DNA of 64,000 nucleotides from Pseudomonas viridiflava (GTDB taxonomy: Bacteria; Pseudomonadota; Gammaproteobacteria; Pseudomonadales; Pseudomonadaceae). The position numbers and the translations under genes are program-made. Each line of letters starts with the position of its first letter. The first letter of the stretch is position 1. The notes under the pieces were generated by a model, which saw only the letters and a program-made list of their open reading frames with translations, was not told the origin of the DNA and did not search any database. The stretch is from positions 269,843-333,842 of the forward strand of contig NZ_UTVH01000121.1 of NCBI RefSeq assembly GCF_900585905.1. Reading direction: 5' to 3'. Of the stretch, positions 1 to 8,523 are shown one piece after another.

Positions 1-1
1 G

Positions 2-538
2 TATCGCGGCGGTAGCGGCAAACGGGGTACGTCGGGCCTGGCCTTTCGATCCGGGCAGATCAAGCCTGGCGACATTCTGGTCAACACTGATTTTATGTCT
101 TTCAGCGAGAACCCTTACATTGCCCGGGTGTTTTCCAGCAGTCAGGGCGGGCTCGATTCGAAATTGTTCAAGCAGCAAATGGAACAGGGCAAGGCGCTTA
201 CCTTTGACGATACGTCAGTGGTCTTCCATCTGCCGCGCCATTCGTACATGTCGGCAACACCCGTCGCCCCGTTTTCCGGAGACTGGGAGGAGGCAGAGTC
301 GCTCTTCCAGCCGGGAAACTATTTCAAGATCGACAGCCTTGAGGACGTGGTTGGCGAGCATTACAAATTCATCAAGGTACAGCTGCGCCAGGTCTATTCC
401 TCGCCATTTCGTGACCCCGCAGCGTCAGCGCGTATTTTCGACCTGCGTACTGGTGCGCCGTTTGTGCGTGCCGATTACGCGAAAATGCTGGGCCCTCAGG
501 GCGCCGAGCTGGTGGCGAAGTTTTTTCCCGAGGATTGA
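2..538 (+). CDS. C-terminal part of a possible ADP-ribosyltransferase-like protein (5' end outside window)
   Basis: The open frame runs in from the left edge, so the N-terminus is missing; an internal ATG lies at 95. The visible 178 residues carry, in order, YRGG (Arg at 5-7), the block DFMSFSENPYIARVF (Ser-Phe-Ser at 98-106), and WEEAESLFQPGNYFKI, with an E-A-E triplet at 290-298. This order and spacing match the R / S-x-S / E-x-E signature of arginine-type mono-ADP-ribosyltransferases, a fold used by many bacterial toxins and some type III effectors. No full-length homologue is recognised, so the assignment is motif-based inference. The usual STS is SFS here. The gene is convergent with the acyl-CoA dehydrogenase, leaving a 33-base gap and no clear terminator. 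A structural or metabolic role cannot be excluded without the upstream part. Confidence 0.5.
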   Translation, partial: YRGGSGKRGTSGLAFRSGQIKPGDILVNTDFMSFSENPYIARVFSSSQGGLDSKLFKQQMEQGKALTFDDTSVVFHLPRHSYMSATPVAPFSGDWEEAESLFQPGNYFKIDSLEDVVGEHYKFIKVQLRQVYSSPFRDPAASARIFDLRTGAPFVRADYAKMLGPQGAELVAKFFPED

Positions 539-571
539 CACTCGCACTGCATAACGCAGGCTGGAGGCGGC

Positions 572-2374
572 TCAGAACCACTGCTCGCGCATGGTCAGGC
601 AAGTGTCATCGCGGGCGTCGAGAATTGAGAGTTCGTGATTGCAGCCCGGTATTTCCCACGTCAGAAAGTACCGGGCTGCCTGCAGCTTGCCCTGGTAGAA
701 ATCGCTGTCTGCAGGGTTGCCGCTTGCCTGGCTCTGGTGAGCGCAAATGGCCTGCTCCAGCCAGCGCCAGCCGATGACCGCGTGGCCAAATACCTTCAGG
801 TACAGCGCTGCGTTGGCCAGGGAAGCGGCAAGGTTGCCTTGGGCAAGATCGCTCAACAGCCCCAGGGTAACCGCTTGCAGGCGCGCCACCAGCTGCTCCA
901 GCGGGAGGCGCAGTGGGTCAAGGCTCTGGTGAGCGCTGGCGCGCTTGAAGGTGTCTGCCATCAGGCGCAACAGTTGCTTGAGCCCGGCACCGCCGTTCTG
1001 TGCCAGCTTGCGCCCCAGCAGGTCCAGCGCCTGAATGCCATGGGTGCCCTCATGAATCGGATTCAGGCGGTTGTCGCGGTAGTACTGCTCGACCGGATAA
1101 TCGCGGGTATAGCCATGGCCGCCGAGAATCTGGATGGCCAGTTCGTTGGCCTTCAGGCAGAACTCCGAGGGCCAGGATTTGACCACCGGTGTGAGCAGGT
1201 CGAGCAGCTCCTGAGCCTTGTTGCGCGCTTCTTCAGTTTCGCCGCTGGTGCTGTCGTCGAACAGGCGGGCGGCATACAGGCCCAGGTCGAATGCGCCTTC
1301 CACGTAGGCCTTCTGGGTTAGCAGCATGCGCTTGACATCGGTGTGCTGAATGATCGCCACCGGCACGCTGTCCGCCCCTTTGCTCTCAGGCAGCCGACCT
1401 TGCGGGCGCTGGCGTGCGTAGTCCAGTGAATACAGATAGCCCGCGTAACCCAGCATCACCGCGCCCATGCCGACGCCGATACGGGCTTCGTTCATCATCT
1501 GGAACATGCAGCTCAGACCCTGATGCGGCTTGCCCAGCAGATACCCGACGCACTGGCCGTTATCGCCGAAGTTGAGCGCAGTTGACGTGGTGCCGCGCCA
1601 GCCCATCTTGTGGAACAGACCGGCAAGGATAACGTCGTTGCGCTTGCCCAGGCTGCCATCGTCATTGACCAGAAACTTGGGCACGATGAACAGCGATATG
1701 CCTTTGACCCCGGCTGGCGCGTCCGGCAGCTTGGCCAGCACCATGTGCACAATGTTTTCCGACAGCTGATGATCGCCGCCTGAAATGAATATCTTGTTGC
1801 CGCGCAGGCGATAGCTGCCATCGGCAGCCGGTTCGGCGCGGGTGCGTATATCAGCCAGTGATGAGCCAGCGTGGGGTTCGGTAAGGGCCATGGTGCCGAA
1901 GAAGCGTCCGGCGATCATCGGCTGCAGGAATCGCTGCTTCTGTTCGTCGCTGCCAAAGCTCTCGATCAGGTTGGCAGCGCCCATGGTCAGGAACGGGTAG
2001 GCTGTGGAACTGGCGTTGGCCGCCTGAAAATGGGCAAAACAGGCCTGGGACAGCAAGGTGGGCAACTGCATGCCGCCGTCTTCGAAATCGCGCGTGGCGT
2101 TGAGAAAGCCCGCTTCGAGGAAGGCGTCCACTGCCGGTTTGACCTCGGGGATCAGGATGGCTTCGCCGTTCTCGAAGCGCGGCTCGTTTTCGTCCGCCTT
2201 GCGGTTGTGCGGAGCGAAATACTTTTCGGCGAGGGTGCGCGCGGTTTGAATCGCCGCGTCGAAGGTTTCCCGGTTGTGCTCGGCGAAACGCTCGCGCCGC
2301 GTCAGCGCCTCGGCATCCAGCACTTCATATAACTCAAAAGCCAGATTGCGCGAACACAGCAGCGTCTCGGACAT
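572..2374 (-). CDS. Acyl-CoA dehydrogenase, 600-residue type (DmdC-like)
   Basis: This flavoprotein would oxidise an acyl-CoA thioester to the 2-enoyl-CoA and pass electrons to ETF. Visible family features are the FAD/substrate block MALTEPHAGSSLADI, the central GNKIFISGGDH segment, and YRDNRLNPIHEGTHGIQALD, whose Glu (about residue 442) is at the catalytic-base position. At 600 residues it is longer than short- and medium-chain enzymes (about 380). It matches the long class with an extra C-terminal helical domain that includes methylmercaptopropionyl-CoA dehydrogenases. Substrate specificity cannot be read from the sequence. The start at 2374 is preceded by GGATCAGGACC, a reasonable ribosome-binding site. 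It appears monocistronic, with putA upstream on the same strand behind a strong terminator. Confidence 0.88.
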   Translation of the reverse strand: MSETLLCSRNLAFELYEVLDAEALTRRERFAEHNRETFDAAIQTARTLAEKYFAPHNRKADENEPRFENGEAILIPEVKPAVDAFLEAGFLNATRDFEDGGMQLPTLLSQACFAHFQAANASSTAYPFLTMGAANLIESFGSDEQKQRFLQPMIAGRFFGTMALTEPHAGSSLADIRTRAEPAADGSYRLRGNKIFISGGDHQLSENIVHMVLAKLPDAPAGVKGISLFIVPKFLVNDDGSLGKRNDVILAGLFHKMGWRGTTSTALNFGDNGQCVGYLLGKPHQGLSCMFQMMNEARIGVGMGAVMLGYAGYLYSLDYARQRPQGRLPESKGADSVPVAIIQHTDVKRMLLTQKAYVEGAFDLGLYAARLFDDSTSGETEEARNKAQELLDLLTPVVKSWPSEFCLKANELAIQILGGHGYTRDYPVEQYYRDNRLNPIHEGTHGIQALDLLGRKLAQNGGAGLKQLLRLMADTFKRASAHQSLDPLRLPLEQLVARLQAVTLGLLSDLAQGNLAASLANAALYLKVFGHAVIGWRWLEQAICAHQSQASGNPADSDFYQGKLQAARYFLTWEIPGCNHELSILDARDDTCLTMREQWF

Positions 2375-2521
2375 GGTCCTGATCCCCTATCATCGGAAGG
2401 GTGAGTCTAGGCGGCAGGCGCCAGGCTGCACAGGATGATTGATGGCAGTGATGGCGCAGGCTAGCCGTGCCTGCAATGGTGCAGCGGCTGGCGCCAGAGA
2501 GGGTGAGGCCCGCGCGCGCCG

Positions 2522-2544
2522 TTCCCGGCTGAAGCGGGTCCCAC
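2522..2544. repeat. Single REP palindrome, CCGGTCCCAC family
   Basis: The sequence TTCCCGGCTGAAGCGGGTCC followed by CAC is one arm-pair of the REP element seen as inverted pairs at 35337-35428 and 47141-47230. This copy is solitary and carries one mismatch in the stem (GCGGGT instead of GCCGGT). It lies between the putA terminator and the acyl-CoA dehydrogenase start. Confidence 0.7.
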
Positions 2545-2561
2545 AAGGCTTGCGCAGATAA

Positions 2562-2587
2562 AAAAAGAGAGCCGAGGCTCTCTTTTT
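2562..2587 (-). terminator. Rho-independent terminator of putA
   Basis: A perfect stem AGAGAGCC / GGCTCTCT with a two-base loop is flanked by A5 on one side and T5 on the other, so it works as an intrinsic terminator in either orientation. It lies 16 bases past the putA stop codon on the minus strand. Confidence 0.85.
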
Positions 2588-2603
2588 ATTGGCAATCACT
2601 CCA

Positions 2604-5600
2604 TCAGCCAATCGTCATCAAACTCGCATTACCCCCCGCTGCAGCGGTGTTGACGCTAAGGGCGCGCTCGATGACCAGGCGCTCCAGGGCAACGTTGGTT
2701 TCACCGTGGGACAAGCCGTTGACGCCGACGATGGCGCCAGGGCGCTGGGCCACCTGCTCGCAGACTGCACGCAGCTGGTCCGAGTCGCCGTGATGCAGCA
2801 CCGCGTCGATGTGCACCTCGTCGCGGGTCCAGTCGGCGACCAGTTGAATGCGCGCCTGCACCTCTTTCGGCAGGCGCCCACGCAGTGGCTTGCTGCGCTC
2901 GTTTTCAAGCCAGATGGCGCTACTGCCAACTGCCAGCACTGCTGCCAGTTGCGTCAACAGATCGCTGTCGCTGTCAGCCAGACACAACACGCGTTCACGC
3001 GGCAGAATGCTGTAGCTGTTGCGCTCCCCGGTCGGGCCTGTCAGCAGGCGCGTGATCCCGCTTTGCGACTGACTGGCAAACTGACTGCACAGCTCACCCA
3101 GTTGCGCTTGCTGATTGCTGGCTGCCCAGGTTTTCAGCGCGTGCAAGGGCTGGCTCATGGCGTCACGCATGCGGGTATCCGGTGCGCTCAGTACATCGAC
3201 CCGGGCGAACGATTGTTCAATGGCGTCAGCCGGGCGCGTCGACAGCAGGCGATACAGGTACAGCGGGCCGCCTGCTTTCGGGCCGGTGCCGGACAGGCCT
3301 TCGCCGCCGAAAGGCTGCACGCCGACGACAGCACCGACGATGTTGCGGTTAACGTAGACGTTACCCGCGTTGACGTTATCGATGACCTTGGCGATGGTCT
3401 CGTCGATGCGGGTGTGCACGCCCAGGGTCAGGCCATAACCGGAGGCATTGATCTGCTCAATCAGGGTATCCAGCTCCCGGCGCTTGTAGCGCACCACGTG
3501 CAGCACCGGGCCGAAGATCTCGCGTTGCAGTTCGTCGAAGCTTTCCAGTTCGATCAGTGTCGGCATGACGTAAGTGCCGCGCTTGATTTCATCGTTGTCA
3601 GCGATGGCGACCTGATAGACCGCACGCCCTTTGTCACGCATGCCCTGAATATGCTTGTCGATGCCAGCCTTGGCGTCGGCGTCGATCACCGGGCCGATGT
3701 CCACCGACAGCCGCTCGGGGTTGCCCAGGCGACATTCGGCCATGGCGCCCTTGAGCATTTCGATGACCCGGTCGGCCGAGTCTTCCTGCAGGCACAGCAC
3801 GCGCAGTGCCGAGCATCGTTGCCCGGCGCTGTCGAAGGCCGACGAGACGACGTCGATGACCACCTGCTCGGTCAGCGCCGAGGAGTCGACGATCATCGCG
3901 TTCTGACCACCGGTTTCGGCGATCAGCGGGATCGGCCGCCCCTGAGCGTCCAGGCGCCCGGCAATGTTGCGCTGCAGCAGGCGCGCCACCTCAGTGGAGC
4001 CGGTGAACATCACGCCTTTGACACGATCATCGCCCACCAGCCGTGCGCCGACGGTTTCACCGCTGCCCGGCAGCAGTTGCACCACACCCTGGGGAATACC
4101 GGCTTCCAGCAGAATGCGCACGGCCTGAGCCGCTACCAACGGGGTCTGCTCGGCGGGTTTGGCCAGTACCGGATTACCCGCAGCCAGCGCTGCTGCCACT
4201 TGCCCACTGAAAATGGCCAGCGGGAAGTTCCACGGGCTGATACACCCCACAGGGCCTAGCGGACGATGCGCGTCATTGCTGAAGTCATTGCGCGCCTGCT
4301 CGGCGTAATAGCGCAGGAAATCCACTGCTTCGCGTACTTCGGCGATGGCGTTGGCAAAGGTCTTGCCCGCTTCGCGCGCCAGCAGGCCCATCAATGGCTG
4401 GATGTCGGCCTCCATCAGGTCCGCCGCGCGGGCAAGGATCGCCGCACGTTCGGCAGGCGGTGTCGCCTGCCAGATAGGCCCACTGCTCAGCGCACAGAGC
4501 AGCGCGTTGTCGACGTCTTCGAGCGTGGCGTCCTGCACATGCCCGACCACGTCGCGCAGATCGGAGGGGTTCAGCAATGGTGTGGCTGCGCCCTCACTGA
4601 CGGGGCAGCCGAGCATCGGCGCAGCTTTCCAGTCGGTATGCGCAGTGGCCAGCAACGCCGCGGACAGCGAGCCCAGGCGATGCTCGTTGGCCAGGTCGAT
4701 GCCACTGGAGTTGGCGCGCGCCGGGCCATACAAGTCGCGTGGCAGCGGGATCCGCGGGTGGGGCAGGCCGAAGCCACCTTCCTGGGTGGCCATGCGCTCA
4801 ATGCTGGCAACCGGATCGGCCACCAGTTCCTGAATCGAAATGGACTGGTCGGCAATGCGATTGACGAACGAGGTGTTGGCGCCGTTTTCCAGCAGCCGAC
4901 GCACGAGATAGGCCAGCAGTGTTTCGTGGGTGCCAACCGGCGCGTAGACGCGGCACGGACGATTGAGCTTGCCATCGGCCACCTTGCCGACGACTTGCTC
5001 ATACAGGGGTTCACCCATGCCGTGGAGGCACTGGAATTCGTACTGGCCGGGGTAATAATTCTGACCCGCTATATGGTAAATAGCCGACAACGTATGAGCG
5101 TTGTGCGTGGCGAACTGCGGGTAGATGACTTCCGGCACCGAGAGCAGTTTGCGCGCGCAGGCAATATAGGAAACATCGGTGTACACCTTGCGGGTGTAGA
5201 CCGGATAACCCTCCAGGCCCTCGACCTGGGCGCGCTTGATTTCGCTGTCCCAGTAAGCGCCCTTGACCAGACGAATCATCAGGCGATGACGGCTGCGGCG
5301 GGCCAGGTCGATGACGTAGTCGATGACATAAGGGCAGCGCTTCTGATACGCCTGAATGACAAAGCCGATGCCATTCCAGCCGGTCAGTTGCGGTTCGAAG
5401 CACAGGCGCTCCAGCAGCTCCAGCGAAAGCTCCAGGCGGTCGGCCTCTTCGGCATCGATGTTGAGGCCGATATCGTATTGCTTGGCCAGCAGGGTCAGTG
5501 ACAACAGGCGCGGGTACAGCTCGTCCATGACGCGTTCGTACTGGGCGCGGCTGTAGCGCGGGTGCAGGGCCGACAGCTTGATGGAGATGCCGGGGCCTTC

Positions 5601-6557
5601 ATAGATGCCGCGGCCGTGGGAAGCCTTGCCGATGGAGTGAATTGCCTGCTCGTAGGAGGCCAGATACTTCTGGGCGTCATGTTCGGTCAGTGCGGCTTCG
5701 CCAAGCATGTCGTAGGAATAGCGAAAGCCCTTGGCTTCGAAGCGGCTGGCATTGGCCAGGGCTTCGCCGATGGTTTCCCCGGTGACGAACTGCTCGCCCA
5801 TCAGGCGCATCGCCATGTCGACGCCCTTGCGAATCATCGGCTCGCCGCTCTTGCCGATGATGCGGCTCAGCGACGAGGTCAGCCCGGTCTCGTTATGGGT
5901 CGAAACCAGTTTGCCGGTGAGCAGCAGGCCCCAGGTGGCGGCGTTGACGAACAGCGAAGGGCTGTTGCCCAGGTGCGGCTGCCAATTGCCGGTGCTGATC
6001 TTGTCGCGAATCAGCGCGTCACGCGTACCCTTGTCCGGGATGCGCAGCAGCGCCTCGGCCAGGCACATGAGCGCCACGCCCTCCTGGGACGACAGCGAGA
6101 ATTCCTGCAACAAGCCCTGCACGATACCGGCCCGGCCACCTGTGCTCTTCTGATTGCGCAGCTTCTCGGCAATCGAAGCGGCCAGTTTGTTGGTGGCGTC
6201 GGCCATGGTGCCAGGCAGGCGCGCCTGCTCGATCAGCATCGGCACCACTTCAGGCTCAGGGCGACGATAGGCGGCCGTGATGGCAGCGCGCAGCACGGAC
6301 TGCGGCAGGATGCTTTCGGCAAACTCCAGAAACGGCTGATGCAGTGCGTCGGCAGGCAGCTCGTCAGCGTCGTCGGCGTCCTTGCTGGCAGTGCCATCAA
6401 GGTCGGACAGGGTCGCACCACCTTCGAGCTTTTCCAGGTAATTGAAAATCGCCTGTTTGATCAGCCAGTGCGGAGTCCGGTCGATGGACTGCGCAGCGGA
6501 CTTCAATCGCTCGCGGGTCGGGTCGTCAAGTTTGACACCCAGGGTGGTGGTCGCCAT
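2604..6557 (-). CDS. putA: PutA: trifunctional proline dehydrogenase / P5C dehydrogenase / repressor
   Basis: PutA oxidises proline to glutamate in two steps at the inner membrane and represses the put genes when proline is low. Length 1,317 residues, the usual size for the trifunctional form. Residues 1-45 form a ribbon-helix-helix DNA-binding domain (start TTTLGVKLDDPTRERL). The FAD-dependent proline dehydrogenase barrel spans about residues 190-560 and includes YLVRRLLENGANTSFVNR. The aldehyde dehydrogenase domain spans about 650-1110, with Glu881 (AETGGQN) and nucleophile Cys915 (GQRCSALR). The start is preceded by GAGGG. It is divergent from putP, and GTTGCA-type operators lie in the shared 407-base gap, consistent with autoregulation. 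Confidence 0.97.
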   Translation of the reverse strand: MATTTLGVKLDDPTRERLKSAAQSIDRTPHWLIKQAIFNYLEKLEGGATLSDLDGTASKDADDADELPADALHQPFLEFAESILPQSVLRAAITAAYRRPEPEVVPMLIEQARLPGTMADATNKLAASIAEKLRNQKSTGGRAGIVQGLLQEFSLSSQEGVALMCLAEALLRIPDKGTRDALIRDKISTGNWQPHLGNSPSLFVNAATWGLLLTGKLVSTHNETGLTSSLSRIIGKSGEPMIRKGVDMAMRLMGEQFVTGETIGEALANASRFEAKGFRYSYDMLGEAALTEHDAQKYLASYEQAIHSIGKASHGRGIYEGPGISIKLSALHPRYSRAQYERVMDELYPRLLSLTLLAKQYDIGLNIDAEEADRLELSLELLERLCFEPQLTGWNGIGFVIQAYQKRCPYVIDYVIDLARRSRHRLMIRLVKGAYWDSEIKRAQVEGLEGYPVYTRKVYTDVSYIACARKLLSVPEVIYPQFATHNAHTLSAIYHIAGQNYYPGQYEFQCLHGMGEPLYEQVVGKVADGKLNRPCRVYAPVGTHETLLAYLVRRLLENGANTSFVNRIADQSISIQELVADPVASIERMATQEGGFGLPHPRIPLPRDLYGPARANSSGIDLANEHRLGSLSAALLATAHTDWKAAPMLGCPVSEGAATPLLNPSDLRDVVGHVQDATLEDVDNALLCALSSGPIWQATPPAERAAILARAADLMEADIQPLMGLLAREAGKTFANAIAEVREAVDFLRYYAEQARNDFSNDAHRPLGPVGCISPWNFPLAIFSGQVAAALAAGNPVLAKPAEQTPLVAAQAVRILLEAGIPQGVVQLLPGSGETVGARLVGDDRVKGVMFTGSTEVARLLQRNIAGRLDAQGRPIPLIAETGGQNAMIVDSSALTEQVVIDVVSSAFDSAGQRCSALRVLCLQEDSADRVIEMLKGAMAECRLGNPERLSVDIGPVIDADAKAGIDKHIQGMRDKGRAVYQVAIADNDEIKRGTYVMPTLIELESFDELQREIFGPVLHVVRYKRRELDTLIEQINASGYGLTLGVHTRIDETIAKVIDNVNAGNVYVNRNIVGAVVGVQPFGGEGLSGTGPKAGGPLYLYRLLSTRPADAIEQSFARVDVLSAPDTRMRDAMSQPLHALKTWAASNQQAQLGELCSQFASQSQSGITRLLTGPTGERNSYSILPRERVLCLADSDSDLLTQLAAVLAVGSSAIWLENERSKPLRGRLPKEVQARIQLVADWTRDEVHIDAVLHHGDSDQLRAVCEQVAQRPGAIVGVNGLSHGETNVALERLVIERALSVNTAAAGGNASLMTIG

Positions 6558-6630
6558 GTGTTGCCCTCATGTGTGCCACTTGAACGTGGCCTCGGTTTGT
6601 CGGCCAAGATTAACGGCGAGTTCGGGGAGG

Positions 6631-6646
6631 TGCAACCGAGTGCAAC
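6631..6646. promoter_or_regulatory. PutA operator candidate, putA-proximal pair
   Basis: TGCAAC (complement of GTTGCA) occurs at 6631-6636 and again at 6641-6646. The same-orientation repeat is spaced exactly 10 bases, one helical turn, and lies 74-89 bases upstream of the putA start. Spacing and position fit cooperative PutA binding; the assignment is inference from the enteric consensus. Confidence 0.55.
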
Positions 6647-6790
6647 CTGTTTTCATGCAAATAATTTATCGGCTGGCTGTGGTTGTCTTTCGCTGCACCA
6701 ATGAGGGTCTGAATAACGCGATCCGGCCCGATTCAGGCCCTTTTCATGAGGGTCTAGCGCGCCTGCTCGAATCATTCTGTCACTTTGAGG

Positions 6791-6819
6791 TGCAACTTTT
6801 TAATCGACGAATGGTTGCA
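6791..6819. promoter_or_regulatory. PutA operator candidate, inverted pair nearer putP
   Basis: TGCAAC at 6791-6796 and GTTGCA at 6814-6819 form an inverted pair. The symmetry extends to GGTGCAAC/GTTGCACC, an 8-base arm on each side. It lies about 145-175 bases upstream of putP. Confidence 0.55.
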
Positions 6820-6964
6820 CCTGATGGGAGAGGTCAATAGGATGCGTCGCAATGTCGCATCAGCGACAAAGCATTGTCTTAGCCATCATGTCGCCTGGCT
6901 CAGGCCATGGTGCAGGTATCAACGGCATGATTTCTCCATAACAACAACGACAGGCAGACCAGGT

Positions 6965-8455
6965 ATGAGTGTCAGCAACCCCACTTTGATCACCTTTGTG
7001 ATCTACATCGCGGCAATGGTATTGATCGGCCTGATTGCCTATCGCTCGACCAACAATCTTTCCGACTACATTCTTGGCGGGCGCAGCCTGGGCAGCGTCG
7101 TCACTGCACTGTCGGCCGGCGCTTCGGACATGAGCGGCTGGCTGTTGATGGGCTTGCCCGGGGCGATTTACATGTCCGGGCTGTCGGAAAGCTGGATCGC
7201 CATCGGCCTGATCACGGGTGCCTACCTGAACTGGCTGTTCGTGGCCGGACGCCTGAGGGTGCAGACCGAACATAACGGTGATGCGCTGACGCTGCCGGAC
7301 TACTTTTCCAGCCGTTTCGAGGACAAGAGCGGATTGTTGCGGGTGATTTCGGCGGTGGTGATCCTGGTGTTCTTCACCATTTACTGTGCGTCGGGGATCG
7401 TTGCCGGTGCGCGACTGTTCGAAAGCACCTTCGGCATGTCCTACGAAACGGCATTGTGGGCTGGCGCTGCCGCGACCATTGCCTACACCTTCGTGGGCGG
7501 CTTCCTGGCGGTCAGCTGGACTGACACGGTGCAGGCCACGCTGATGATCTTCGCCCTGATCCTCACGCCGATCATCGTTCTGCTGGCCACCGGTGGCGTC
7601 GACGCCACGTTTCTTGCCATCGAGGCCAAGGATCCGGGCAGCTTCGACATGTTCCGCAATACCAGCGTCATCGGCATCATTTCGTTGCTGGGCTGGGGCC
7701 TGGGTTACTTTGGTCAGCCGCACATCCTGGCACGCTTCATGGCCGCCGATTCGGTGAAATCAATCGCCAGCGCGCGACGCATTTCCATGGTGTGGATGAT
7801 TCTTTGCCTGTGTGGCACTGTCGCTGCAGGCTTCTTCGGCATCGCTTACTTTTCTGCTCACCCGGACGTTGCCGGGCCAGTGACCGAAAACCCTGAGCGG
7901 GTGTTCATCGAACTGGCCAAGCTGCTGTTCAACCCATGGGTCACTGGCGTATTGCTGTCGGCCATTCTGGCGGCGGTCATGAGCACCCTGAGTTGCCAGT
8001 TGCTGGTGTGTTCCAGTGCTCTGACGGAAGACTTCTACAAGGCATTCCTGCGTAAAACGGCTTCGCAGAAGGAGCTGGTGTGGGTGGGTCGCGGCATGGT
8101 GCTGTTGATCGCGATCATTGCCATCATGCTGGCGGCCAACCCGGAAAACCGTGTTCTTGGTCTGGTGAGCTATGCCTGGGCCGGTTTTGGCGCTGCATTC
8201 GGTCCTGTGGTGCTGATTTCGGTGGTCTGGAAAGGGATGACCCGCAATGGCGCGCTGGCAGGTGTGCTGACGGGAGCGATCACCGTGATCGTCTGGAAAC
8301 ATTTCAGTATCTGGGGGCTGTACGAAATCATCCCTGGCTTTATCCTCGCCAGCCTGGCCATCGTGGTGTTCAGTCGGCTGGGGAAAGGGCCTTCGGCGGG
8401 CATGAAAACGCGTTTCGAACTGGCTGAGCAAGAGTTCAGGGCGGCGACCCGCTAA
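6965..8455 (+). CDS. putP: PutP sodium/proline symporter
   Basis: Inner-membrane sodium:proline symporter of the SSS family that supplies proline for PutA. The protein is 496 residues, as expected for PutP, and is almost entirely hydrophobic helices (about 13). Family landmarks are YILGGRSLGSVVTALSAGAS near residue 40 and LPDYFSSRFED in the first third. The ATG at 6965 was chosen over in-frame upstream ATGs because MSVSNPTLITFVIY begins directly at the first membrane helix, as in other PutP proteins. The upstream extension from 6785 would cover the operator region and has no membrane character. It is divergent from putA and probably PutA-repressed. Confidence 0.95.
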   Translation: MSVSNPTLITFVIYIAAMVLIGLIAYRSTNNLSDYILGGRSLGSVVTALSAGASDMSGWLLMGLPGAIYMSGLSESWIAIGLITGAYLNWLFVAGRLRVQTEHNGDALTLPDYFSSRFEDKSGLLRVISAVVILVFFTIYCASGIVAGARLFESTFGMSYETALWAGAAATIAYTFVGGFLAVSWTDTVQATLMIFALILTPIIVLLATGGVDATFLAIEAKDPGSFDMFRNTSVIGIISLLGWGLGYFGQPHILARFMAADSVKSIASARRISMVWMILCLCGTVAAGFFGIAYFSAHPDVAGPVTENPERVFIELAKLLFNPWVTGVLLSAILAAVMSTLSCQLLVCSSALTEDFYKAFLRKTASQKELVWVGRGMVLLIAIIAIMLAANPENRVLGLVSYAWAGFGAAFGPVVLISVVWKGMTRNGALAGVLTGAITVIVWKHFSIWGLYEIIPGFILASLAIVVFSRLGKGPSAGMKTRFELAEQEFRAATR

Positions 8456-8469
8456 CAGGCCTCGACGCC

Positions 8470-8514
8470 TCCCGGCTATCACGGAGCGGCCTTGTGGTCT
8501 TCCGTGGGCCGGGA
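8470..8514. terminator. Two-part stem-loop between convergent putP and alginate lyase
   Basis: TCCCGGC (8470-8476) pairs with GCCGGGA (8508-8514), and inside it CACGGA (8480-8485) pairs with TCCGTG (8501-8506), leaving a 15-base loop. There is no T-tract on either side, so it may be a transcript-end structure or a degenerate REP rather than a classic terminator. It sits in the 68-base gap between two converging genes. Confidence 0.5.
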
Positions 8515-8523
8515 TGCACAGTG

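Larger units (their letters stand above)
6558..6964. promoter_or_regulatory. putA-putP divergent control region
   Basis: This 407-base gap holds no gene. It contains four hexamers matching GTTGCA or its complement, the core known for PutA binding in enteric bacteria, arranged as two pairs (annotated separately). It also contains a short inverted repeat GATGCG...CGCATC around 6840-6861. Both promoters must lie here. No convincing -35/-10 pair can be assigned by eye. Confidence 0.6.

Noticed and set aside
2589..4259. Long open frame (556 codons) antisense to putA, with another at 4266-5501
   Set aside because: Produced by GC-rich third-position bias in putA; composition is His/Gln/Arg-rich with no family match or ribosome-binding site, and putA is unambiguous.
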